Part shown: positions 48,685 to 58,951 of the stretch, in pieces
Layout: the number at the start of each line of letters is the position of its first letter
How positions within the stretch are numbered: the first letter of the stretch is position 1
Source of the DNA: Apostichopus japonicus
Taxonomy: Eukaryota; Echinodermata; Holothuroidea; Aspidochirotida; Stichopodidae
Reading direction: 5' to 3'
Length of the DNA stretch: 64,000 nucleotides
NCBI RefSeq assembly: GCF_037975245.1
Contig: NC_092562.1
Coordinates: forward strand, 16,850,021-16,914,020
The notes under the pieces: model-generated
Databases searched by the model: none
What the model was told of the DNA's origin: nothing
Seen by the model: the letters and a program-made list of their open reading frames with translations, nothing else
Translations under genes and position numbers: made by a program

Positions 48685-51114
48685 ATGCTGTCGTGTCCGG
48701 TACATGAAATAAAACAATTTACTCATAAATTTGGCGTTTATTTCTAACTTGGTGGCGCTACATAGATAAGTAAATGACAATACAGTGCATAAGCCTTCAT
48801 CATTAATTTGGCAATACTAAAATTGACACTTGGAACCAACAGTGCAACAATCATATATATTATGACTGCTGGTTACTGTTACATTGTATATCGATTTTGT
48901 TGGTTTCGTTAGCTTTTGTTTTTTTACTTGATGATTTTACTTGAAGATTGAATTCATCCTCAATTTCGATCAAAACTGAAAATGCTTTTCAATAATGTCA
49001 TTAGGTTATAAAGCGTGCATTTCGATTGTGAACTAATTGACATAACCTTCGTGGGCGATCGAAAGGTAGCTTGAGCCGGAATACATATAGACCTATATCC
49101 AAGGCAGAGGTTTAATATCAGAAATTGAAACAGAGTTGATCAGAAATCAGCTTGTTTACTCAGCTTATATATACATGAACGTCAAGGAAAATATCGAAAA
49201 GAAGATAATATGTATATTTAAAGGGGACCTATGGCACAAAATTATATTGATATGTGGTAGACTTTTAAATAAAACACACAGTCCTGCAGGTTGTTTTTCT
49301 CTTTCCACTTTTAAATATTAGGAATGACCTTTGAGTTAGCAGAGGTTCATCAGTTAAAGTGACTGGACTAGTTAGTCTAATACAAAGACAAATTAGGTCA
49401 GTTCTTCAGATGCAACTCAAAACTCGATTGGAAAACTCTAGAATTTGACGGTTTTTAAAAGCATGTTTACAATACATTCCGATATGTTTTAAGAGAACAT
49501 ATCTTGATTGAGCTACTAGAAAATAAAAATGTAAAAATGTAAGAAGAATAACCTTGAGACCTGGACTGATCAGCCGACGTCATCATAAATATCGTGAAAC
49601 CGGTATAGCTATACAAACCTGTATAGGCTATGTATACAAATATTTGTAGCACTTAAATTTCTCTCTTTTTTTTCTTGGACTTTACCATATCGTTGATTTA
49701 TATTCTACCTAAAGTTATTCTATAAAGGCAAATTCAAAATCAGTCTATAACACAAAGTTAAACTCACCTTAAAACTTTAACTAAAAATCAGGTTCACGAC
49801 ACCAAACGAAATGTAGTACTCGAGTCCTTATCTCGAGTCCACTTTATACTCTGGACTCTATAGCTCGAAATCATGGACTCGGTATATTAGGTGCATGACT
49901 CGGAATGGAAGCTGAGTTCAATATGGTCAACCGGGTGGGTCATTGATGGGTTAGTACTTTTAGTTAATATATAATAATTTGAGGCTTCTTCGCAAGTTCC
50001 TCCTTGCAGGAAGATCTAAAATACATACATACAATATTATTTACTAGCCAATCAGATTATGTTTAACAAGAACTATCTGCAAATAGGGTCACTCAGTGTA
50101 ACCAAAAATTATCATCTACAAAAGAGCAAAAATATCCTCTAGTTTAGAGTTACGTTTGCATGAAGCCATTCTTTGGTAAATTGACTCCTTAATAGGAGAA
50201 ACCAGGGTTCAATTAGCGGTAAAAATTGTCGCTAAAATGCATATACCCTACAAATAACAGATGAGTATACATTATCAAACAAGAACAGATTAAATTATAT
50301 ATTTCTCCAAGTGTCAGAAACTTGGTGAACGAAAAAAAAAAAAAATTCAAAACAAATCAGTCAAGAAATAGACATTAAATGTTGTTATACTGGTTATTTT
50401 TTCTGTTTGGCCACAAATATTGAAGAAGTTTGTCACGTGATTTATTTTCTTCGTAAAAATGCAGGAAAAAGAGCGGTTGGTTGAATTGAAATAAAAGGGA
50501 CCGATGTTGTTTATTGCATTTACATGTTACGGATAATATAACACTAAACTGTCAAGTCATTTGGAAATTGAGAATGAAAGTCTGCCGATTCAAGCAACCA
50601 CCTTTTCCTCTATTTTGCTTCTTCAAATTGTAGGTCAGAATGTGTGAACTTTTATTTCTCACGTCTTCTTGATAACTAATCGATAGATGTTTTGCTGTTG
50701 GAAAATAATGAAATTAAAAATGCATCAACAATTCCTTGGTTGTCGTGTTAATAGTACAAGAGCACTTTTCCTTCTTTCAGGATATTTCTAGACAGCTGAA
50801 AATATATTATGAAAAATAAATAGGCTTTACAAGGATAACTTACTCGAACGTATCATCGAAGTAAGTATAATTTATTGTAATATATTTAAAGACACTTTAA
50901 TTGTTTCGATATTCAATGAATTTTTATGAGCTTGCATGGGTGTGATGGGACTTAAACATTCAATCGTGACAAAAATCTTAAAGTTAACTGCACTTTCTTA
51001 CAAGTTTCTTGATGAAGTATTCAAAGCGAAAGGATTGATAGAATATGCAGTGAAAAGATGAGTTGAAAGAAGTCGTAACACTTTGGCAATGATGACCAAG
51101 TACTAACTTTGCAT
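48685..51114. other. Intergenic, nothing recognised
   Basis: 2.4 kb of AT-rich sequence. Phrases CTCGAGTCC / GGACTC near 49820-49890 recall the AAGTCTCAAGTC element family but no structure is clear. Confidence 0.55.
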
Positions 51115-51129
51115 ACTATACAGAGACGG

Positions 51130-51306
51130 CCTTTTGGCTAAGATCATGTGTAGTATCTGTTCCCTTTCGAGGGGAATGGTTATGCACACCCGACGATGAT
51201 CACACAGTCACAGTCCCGATGCAAGGGGACTGGGGTTGAGAGCGGATCAGTCGTTTGGTTTCGTGCCCAGGTTCTTTCCTGGGCGACTTTTCATTTTAAA
51301 AAAAAA
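51130..51306 (+). mobile_element. U2-snRNA-headed SINE (177 bp)
   Basis: 51130-51162 matches the 5' region of U2 snRNA at 32 of 33 positions (CCTTTTGGCTAAGATCA then GTGTAGTATCTGTTC, one A-to-T change), including the GTAGTA branch-point-pairing word. The rest is not U2: hairpins TTCCC/GGGAA (51160-51176), CAGTCCC/GGGACTG (51211-51232) and CCCAGG/CCTGGG (51266-51283), then an A tail. It is flanked by a 15-bp imperfect duplication (13/15) at 51115-51129 and 51307-51321. The 3' domain recurs at 40801-40873 with its own duplication. SINEs with snRNA heads are known in some animals. The U2 comparison is from memory. Confidence 0.85.
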
Positions 51307-51327
51307 ACTACACAGGGACGGGACTTG

Positions 51328-51622
51328 GATGAATGGATGGATGGATGGGTGGGTGGGTGGATGGATGGACGGATGGATGGATGGGTGGGTGGATGGACGG
51401 ATGGATGCATGGGTGGGTGGGTGGATGGATGGATGGATGGGTGGGTGGATGGACGGACGGACGGACGGACGGACGGACGGACGGACGGACGGACGGACGG
51501 ACGGACGGACGGACGGACGGACGGACGGACGGACGGACGGACGGACGGACGGACGGACGGACGGACGGACGGACGGACGGACGGACGGACGGACGGACGG
51601 ACGGACGGACGGACGGGTGGAC
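51328..51622. repeat. Tetranucleotide array: (GGAT/GGGT)n then (GGAC)n
   Basis: About 120 bp of mixed GATG/GGTG units followed by ~165 bp of nearly pure ACGG. It begins directly after the target duplication of the SINE. It produces repetitive false ORFs (DGRT, RPSV). Confidence 0.97.
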
Positions 51623-51980
51623 GGATAAATGGATGGATGTTCAAGCGTATGGGTGTACAAGTGTACATTACCGGAGGAAACAACAATCAAATATAAATGT
51701 ACTATTCTTTCTATATCTCTCTTGTTCTCCTCTTCGAACTCAGGAATATTTATATACGCACCGACATTAAAAAAGTAAATCTTAACCAAGATACCAGCTG
51801 CGAGAAATAGTTGCTAAAGTGACAAAAGTACACGGAGAGATGGCATGCATTATCTCTATCAGTAGATAAGTTTTCAGCATATAACGGAACCCTAAGAGAA
51901 AATATCAAATATTTAGGAAATGTGGAGTTAGCACATATTATTAGAATGGTTACCGAAATATGTCAGGTGACACTGTATAT
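51623..51980. other. Intergenic, nothing recognised
   Basis: No repeat or gene signal. Confidence 0.55.
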
Positions 51981-52439
51981 ACCTATATCAGGTGCGTATC
52001 CAGGGGGGGGCGTTGGGGGCGCGCGCCCCCCGGGTAAGAAAAAGAGGAGAGAAAAAAAAGAGAAGAAAAAGGGAAAAAAGAGGGGAAAAAGAGGAGGAGG
52101 AGAGGAAGGAAGGGAAAAGAAAAAGAAGAAAGAGAGAAGAAGGAGGAGAAAAGGAGGGAGTAAAAGAAAAACGCGAAGACACCGGGAAGAGAAAGAGGAA
52201 CAGTGACATCATTACAGCGCTGAAGGGTAGCCAGTGACGGATCAATGATTTCGTAAAAGTGTGCCTCACCCTACCCCTTACACCGACAACTCCATTTTTT
52301 TGACGTTTCCATTTTCCTCTCTCACTAATGATCTATATATATATACTATATACGGTCATCATAACGCGTGTGTAGAATTGTGCTATGAAACCAACTGTGG
52401 CTGGTCTCTAACTCGACCGTGTCGTCGGGGAACATGACG

Positions 52440-52770
52440 CATTTTGGGATGGGGGCGACCGCCCCCCCCCCCATTCAGCATTTTTTAAATGATATCGCTA
52501 AGTAATTTCAAATTAGAAAGTGCTTAGATGCAACTTACAAGGCCTGGGAAGTGTCATTTCCAGCGATCTGGGAGGCATTTTCGGCCAAAATTTGCTTGTA
52601 CGCTTTGCGCTAACAAATGGTCCTGGGTAGTGCCATTTCCAGCGATCTGGGAGGCATTATCGGCCAAAATTTTCTTGTACGCTTCGCGCCAACCTATGGT
52701 GTCGCTACGCTTAGATAATTTGCCTACAGGCTTCGCCCCTCCCTTGGCAAATTCCTCGCTACACGCCTGT
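52440..52770. mobile_element. Fragment of the GC-ended hAT-like family
   Basis: It matches 14706-14990 in reverse complement: AGATGCAACTTACAAGGCCT, then GCCAACC.ATGGTG.CGCTACG and CCTCCCTTGGCAAATTCCTCG. A ~75-bp unit containing CCATTTCCAGCGATCTGGGA is duplicated at 52555 and 52632. It ends CACGCCTG at ~52770; no target duplication found. Confidence 0.6.
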
Positions 52771-53124
52771 TCGAATTTGTAACGCAAACAGCAGATATCA
52801 CATCATATCAGTGAGCATGAAAATGGCGTTCCAGGATGAAAATCCTCAAAACTGTCCGACTTGCCTGAAAAAATAACCAAAAATTTCCGCGCGCGAGGCG
52901 CGTTCAACGTGTTAATGTCAATATCATATAAGCAAGCATCGGTTATTACATCGCATGCCATCATGTACCGTATACGGTCCGTTCAAATTGCGCAGTATAC
53001 CGCGGGATGCTAATGTAAACAACGACATGTCTCATGTAGATGTATAAAAAGCATGGTGGTCCAATTATGTCAAAAGTTTCTTTTACATTGGTAATGGCGA
53101 ATTAGGGGTTGCACCCCCGCCGCG

Positions 53125-53501
53125 CAGTGGCGGAGCGTCCATACGGTCAGGGGGCGGATGCGCCCCCTGACGGACTCAAATGGACTGCTGGCGCCTTTTT
53201 CAGCTCTTTACCACTTTTTACTTATTCGTGATTATTGACTTTTTTATTGCGCTCTCATCTACTTATTGACATTTGTCACATTTTTTTGGTGTAATTTGGC
53301 GATGACACCCTATTCTTCGTTTATCTGCAAATTAGCCAGGCCCTGAAAGGGTCATTTCCGGCGATCTAGGGAGTATCATTACTCAAAATTTGTCTGTGCG
53401 CTACGCGCCAACCAGTAGTGGCGCTCCGCTTAGATAGTGTCGAAAGCGCCCCTACAGACCATTCTCGCCCCTCCTGACCAATACCCCTAGCTCCGCCACT
53501 G
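53125..53501. mobile_element. hAT MITE (377 bp) nested in GC-rich sequence
   Basis: Ends CAGTGGCGGAGCGTC and TAGCTCCGCCACTG are inverse repeats over CAGTGGCGGAGC. The perfect duplication CCGCCGCG lies at 53117-53124 and 53502-53509. The interior shares the GATCTAGGGAG and GTGGCGCTCCGCTTAGATAG words with its host family. Confidence 0.92.
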
Positions 53502-54475
53502 CCGCCGCGCCTCCTACGCCTATGTGTGTAGTGTTCGGTTTCGGAAATATCTGCTATTTTTTCATTTCCTTCAACCAAGTTTTATAATAGCCGTTATAAG
53601 AAGTTTAATATTTGTACACCAATAAATTAACTGTGTCTGAATTTTCGAAAATTTCTGACCAACATTCTGCATCACACTTCCCTCTACTCGTGCAATTTTG
53701 ACCGGTCTGCTAGGGGTTGAAGGTAGTTTTTCTATATTGGTTGTCCATAGATGAAATTTTGTACAACATTATGGGTATGTTTTGAAGTGAGTTTATTCAC
53801 GAGAAATGTGAATTTTCAAATTCTGAACAAATTTGGGGCTTAAAACCTTGAAAAGTGGGGCTGACGGGTATTGTGGGCCGGGACGTAGGATCACCTACAA
53901 AAGCAAAGACCCACAGGACATGCGATCAGGTCGAACATGACGTGTGCCGGGTTGACAATCTTCAAAAAGGTTATGGATGGAAAAAAAACTATTAGGAAAT
54001 ACTTGGTTCTCAGGCCAAAAGTGTACATCTGGTTGGTCATTTCAAGCCCGAGAACTGCCGTTTCCGGTGATCTGGGGGGTATCAAAACCAAAAATTTTCT
54101 TGTACGCTGCGCGCCAACCGATGGTGGCGCTCCGCTTAGATAGTAATTCGCGCCCCCCGGGTTAGAAAATCCTGGATACGCGCCTGTATATACTAACGTC
54201 TATGCTTTCTTGACGGTAGGTCAAACCCAGCAACCCACTTTGTCTAAAACAAGAAGATTAAAAATAGAGTCCAATTAATAAAGAAGTTTTAACCCCTGAT
54301 CGACCTCGCGAGAGGTCCTGCGGGGGATAATAGATTTGTTATCAAAGAAAAGACAACGGTTTTGTTTTTGATCTGTTTTTTGTCTTTGTTGAGCCAGGGA
54401 ATAGCTGATAAGTGAAGTACTGTTACAATAGCATTGAATAGAAAGCCATGGGTGCATGAAGGAAAGAACCCGAAG

Positions 54476-54493
<18 letters not shown>

Positions 54494-54535
<42 letters not shown>

Positions 54536-54644
54536 AACATATATATATACAAACATATATATATATATATATATATATACAAACATATATATATATATAT
54601 ATATACAAACATATATATATATATATATATATAATATAACGAAA
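54494..54644. repeat. (TA)n microsatellite with ACAAACA interruptions
   Basis: TA tract preceded by an A run and interrupted four times by CAAACA. It borders the Penelope-like fragment. Confidence 0.95.
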
Positions 54645-54649
54645 ATCCA

Positions 54650-55190
54650 CGTTTACTCCAAAAGAAAATATTATTAGCGAAAACCAGAGAAATAAGATAT
54701 GACTCATACTTGACAAATAAGGAGTAAGTTTTAGAAAATATATTGGAATTTTTGGTCCCCCTGGGACCTTCGTCAGCAATACTTGGCAGTCGAATGAAAA
54801 GTTAAAAATGTAACACAATGAAAGTATGACGCTAGATAAGTGTAAGTTGCAATGATGGAATTAAAACCAAGTAAACCATGACTATACAGGAAGCGGATTA
54901 AGGAGCAAAGAACGGATTACATTTGCTTGTAGAACTGATAGTTGTTAAGGGGTCCCAAGTCTTTGTTGAGGCCGGTGATGTGAGACTTAATACGAAAGAT
55001 CCAATCGATTTCTTTACGTTTACGTTCAGTAGTTGATTTGAAGTTCGAGGCAATTAAAATACATTTTAGGTTTTTTAGAGAATGACTATGAAGATTGAAA
55101 TGTTCGGAAACTGGGAATCCTGCAAAATTATTACGAATATATTTTTTGTGATTATTAAAACGTAAGCGGAACCGTCTATCGTCTACCGTC
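54650..55190 (-). mobile_element. 3' end of a Penelope-like element (GIY-YIG endonuclease tail)
   Basis: A minus-strand frame from ~55190 to a TAA at 54917-54919 encodes FRLRFNNHKKYIRNNFAG, PVSEHFNLHSHSLKNLKC and later ERKRKEIDWIFRIKSH and GLNKDLG. The HFN..H...L pattern with WI....L......GLN is the C-terminal half of the GIY-YIG endonuclease found in Penelope-like retroelements. The reverse transcriptase part is absent. 54650-54916 is the 3' untranslated part, followed by a TA microsatellite. Confidence 0.75.
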
Positions 55191-55192
55191 TA

Positions 55193-55335
55193 TTCGTGAT
55201 AATTTTGCAGGATTCCCAGTTTCCGAACATTTCAATCTTCAATCTCCCAGGGGACCGAAAATTCCAATATATTTTCTAAAACTTACTCCTTATTTGTCAA
55301 TTATGAGTTATATCTTATTTCTCTGGTTTTCTCTA

Positions 55336-55340
<5 letters not shown>
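55193..55340 (+). mobile_element. Inverted, internally deleted duplicate of the Penelope-like 3' end
   Basis: 55193-55240 repeats 55091-55137 and 55241-55340 repeats 54668-54772, both in reverse complement, skipping about 318 bp. Tail-out inverted partial copies are characteristic of Penelope-like insertions. It too runs into a TA tract. Confidence 0.85.
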
Positions 55341-55374
<34 letters not shown>

Positions 55375-55388
55375 ATATATATATATAT

Positions 55389-56590
55389 TAGTGTTTACAC
55401 GGGTCCAAAAATCGGGAACCGGGTACCCGAGGGCCGTTACCCGTCGGGTATCCGGGTACCCGGAAAAAAATTGTTTACCCTCGTGTATCACGATTTTCAA
55501 GAAATTACATATTGGATGCTGTAATAAATGCATTATATTCTCTACTGACAATGTTTTCATGTTCAAATACGTAGGTGTAAGATAAGGTATAAAACCTTCC
55601 TCAATAATTTTTATTTGCTTTTGTTTCTTTCATTAACTTGTTAATAAATTAATTATTTAATTATAATTAGCATTACTACTAACATCGCACTGCCGCCGCT
55701 GCTTATGCTTGCTCGTGCACGTCTATTGTATCAAACCATATAAATATCCAATTTAGCTCTGAAACAGTTGTTACTACTACTACTATCTATTATGCAGGCC
55801 CAGGGTTCGCATTAGCCGCGAGATTGCGCGATTCGCGCAATTTGATCGCATTTGGAATAAACGATTAGTAAAAAGCCACTAGCGATTAATATTTTTTAGT
55901 TATCCCGTCTATAATCCATAAACATCTCGTAAAATTCCTTGTCAGCCTTTCCTTCTATGAAATAAACGAATGAATAAATAATTTCTTCCACATGGTAGCC
56001 TTACACCACACTAAGTCAATGAGAAATCTAGCTAAGCCTAACATATCTGTTTATTTGCTGAAGTTGTGACGCAGTTATAAGACATCCATGGAATACTTTC
56101 GTTATTGCTGTTACGTTCGACCACATGGTTGCCTAACACCACACTAAGTCAATGGGGGTAATCTAGCCTAGCCATCTGTTTATTAGCTGAAATTGTGACG
56201 CAGTTATAAGATATCCATGGAAAGCTTTCGTTATTGCTGTTATCTTTGACCACATGGTAGCCTAACAACACACTAAGTCAATGGGAAATCTGCCTAACCA
56301 TCGGTTTGCAATTTTGTTTTTTAAACAATCACACTTTGCGTAGGATTCGGGTAATAAATTAGGAACCGGGTAGAATCGCGTCGGGCGGGTACCTTCGTTA
56401 TTGCTGTTATCTTCGACCACATTGTAGCCTAACACCACACTAAGTCAATGGGAAATCTGCCTAACCGTCGGTTTGGCAATTTTTTTTTTTTTAAATCACA
56501 CTTTGCGTAGGATTCGGGTAATAAATTAGGAACCGGGTAGTAACGCGTCGGGCGGGTACCCGGGTACCCGGATAACCCGTGCAAACACTA
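55389..56590. mobile_element. hAT-type element inserted in a TA microsatellite (1.2 kb)
   Basis: Ends TAGTGTTTACACGGGT and ACCCGTGCAAACACTA are inverse repeats (15/16), flanked by ATATATAT on both sides, so the 8-bp duplication is probable but not provable in a TA tract. Subterminal sequence is packed with CGGGTACCCG palindromes. Inside, units with CACACTAAGTCAATGGG recur at ~56010, 56140, 56270 and 56440, and a block with GCGTAGGATTCGGGTAATAA occurs twice. No ORF. Confidence 0.8.
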
Positions 56591-56605
56591 ATATATATGT
56601 ATATG

Positions 56606-56644
<39 letters not shown>
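56591..56644. repeat. (TA)n microsatellite, right part
   Basis: Together with 55336-55388 it forms one TA tract split by the element 55389-56590. Confidence 0.9.
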
Positions 56645-56648
<4 letters not shown>

Positions 56649-58900
56649 CGGAACTTCTTTCATTATGCTAGAATAGTCTTGTTATTTCAGGAAGTTAATG
56701 CAGTGTGCAAACGTTTAAAAAAATCCAATATTTAGGCCTATGTGCAATACTCCTCACGAGAAAATAGAAAGAAAAAAAAGTGTAGACTATTTGTCTCATT
56801 ATACTGTCTGCTATGTGCGCATGATGAATTGGTAATAAAACAAACTCCGCATACCTAATTCATTACGAGTTGAAGTTGAAAAAACAAAACAAAGAGTCTA
56901 TTACTACAGAGGACGGATCGGCGTTACATTACAGGCAATACTCTCTGGAAAGGCAAGAATAGAACAAGAAAAAGAGCTATTTTTTACACAGCTGCTTTAG
57001 CTTTCCTCCTGTATTATATACACCCTTTGCCTTACCAGCAGATCTGTGTACAAGAAACCGTTTGAGCACAGTTAATTAAAAAATGAAATTGTATGTACAC
57101 TCGGTTTCGCCGGACGGAAAACGCATAAGGTTGAATGAACTTCTCAGGTGGTCCTTGAAAATATCAGACTTTCTCAGAAAGCCGTCGAAGGTTTATACAT
57201 CAATACGTTCGACTCTCTTGACTCTTAATATATATCTATATCACACTCTATATAGCCTACTGATAAAACCACATGTGGCAGGCGAAAGTCTTATTAACTT
57301 CGATCTTAATAAACGCGATCTTTGATCCTGTGAGAAACCTGGCATATTTTATTTTTTTGTGCAAATTGCATTCAATGCCAGACTCTTTATTATAGTTTGG
57401 CATAATATAGACAAGAATGATTGGTTCGAATATTATCTAGTACACGTGAGTTACTGCGTGCGATGAATTCGGCTGGATTCATTAAGTCCCAACGCTGTAT
57501 AGATGTTTGAGTGTAATCTATATATATATAGGCCTATATATATATATAAGAACTACAGTATAGATGTACGCAATATCGTATATATATACGTTGGATGTCT
57601 ATTCACCAACAGTGGATGTGTGCTGTCTGCTGTAGCCTAACATCCTATCCACTGATTGAAAAGGTAATATTTCTTGTTATTTTCGCTAGGCTTATCATTC
57701 TGGGGACTGAAATGCGTGGGCAGGATTTATTTGTTTACTGTATATCGTTGTACTATAGGCATACATTAGCATTGGCCTAGTTTAGTAACGTAGTGTGTAC
57801 ATGCATGATGACTGCAAGATTTGACTGTGCGTACTATATCTTTAAATAGGCAATTTATAAATTAGAAAATAGACAAGTAATGACTTTAGGTAGAAATTTA
57901 TTCTTGATATGGAATCGTCCAAGACAAAAGAGGAAATATATTGGGTGCTGTCAATGTTTTTCCATTGGTATATTCCGGTTATCATTCAGCTTTAAAAGTA
58001 TGTTAAATCTCTGGAATGTTCCTTTAAAGTGACAGCGATGATGACGTTTGCTCCAGTATGTATCGGCTTCAATAAAACAACATAACAACCTTGGGTATAA
58101 TAAGATTTAACCTCATTATTTTCTTTGGCAACTTCCCTGTGTAGAATTATAAATACGGTATGTAGTTTGAGGTCGTGAACTTTACCTGTAAATATCCCTT
58201 TTGTGTTTCCCGTAAACTTTGACCTATGAGCATGCTTCATATTATGTACTAATACACAAATATTATGTGCATAATCACAAACCATTTCTGACCAACTAAC
58301 ATAACTTCTCTATAACTGACTGGAATTAAGAAACCAACACATCGAGGCTGGTTTAGAGACAGGATGTATACTCACAGGGATCCTCTCAACATGTAGGTTT
58401 TATTTTAATACGACATACTTGTTTCACACATGACGTGCAGTCAGTTGCGGATTTGACCTTTAATGCAAGGTACGTGAGGCGGATGAAGGATTTCTATAAA
58501 GGAGTGGGTATTGCCCTGTGTCGATTAAGCCGACTCCGATTCGAGGGAGGGGGTGAGGGGGTGAGGGGGTGAGGGGGTGGGGTCGTCGCGTCTTCTTCCA
58601 GAAAAAACTAGGTCTTTATAAAAGAGAGTTGCATCTAAACTGCACCAAAATCAACTCAAACGTTTGCCTTAAAGCAAAAGATTCAGAAGTGTGTACTTTT
58701 TTTTAATTGTTATAGTCAAGAAATGTTCTTGATTAATATTCATTAAATTTCCTATTACATACTTTTTTTTTAGATATTTCCCTACTTTAGCTCCCCAAAG
58801 TGCGTAAATTCTTTTCTGGGTCTAAATCACACATAAGCTGACCAAAGAGAGAAGAAAATGAGAGGAAAAATAAAACCGTCAAAGAAACCCCAATAAAGTG
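56645..58900. other. Intergenic, nothing recognised
   Basis: AT-rich with short TA tracts near 57520-57550 and a GAGGGGGT repeat at 58545-58580. No gene signal. Confidence 0.55.
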
Positions 58901-58901
58901 G

Positions 58902-58951
58902 TGCGATCGAATAAATTTTCTCTCAAACTTTGCCTTTGGAAGATTTTTCTT
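58902..58951 (+). repeat. 50-bp inverted repeat, left arm
   Basis: Begins TGCGATCGAATAAATTTTCT; its exact reverse complement is 61238-61287. Similarity stops abruptly at both edges. The arms may be the ends of a ~2.4-kb element or of a foldback structure. Confidence 0.9.

Larger units (their letters stand above)
51989..54186. mobile_element. Composite hAT-like element with GCGTATCC ends
   Basis: Left end CAGGTGCGTATCCAGG and right end CCTGGATACGCGCCTG are inverse repeats (15/16). The right arm (53600-54150) is the same family as the arms of 11467-15044: TGACGGGTATTGTGGGCC, GGTTGTCCATAGATG and TCTAAGCGGAGCGCCACC (reverse) all recur. Flanks ACCTATAT and TATATACT do not match, so it may be a mosaic. 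A polypurine tract fills 52030-52200, and further pieces lie at 52440-52770 and 53125-53501. Confidence 0.6.

Noticed and set aside
51120-51310. A functional U2 snRNA gene
   Set aside because: Only ~33 bases of U2 are present; the Sm site and 3' stem-loops are missing, and the unit has an A tail and flanking duplications.
51196-51789. Several 130-180-codon ORFs with DGRT or RPSV repeats on both strands
   Set aside because: Translation of the GGAC/GGAT array; open in several frames for that reason only.
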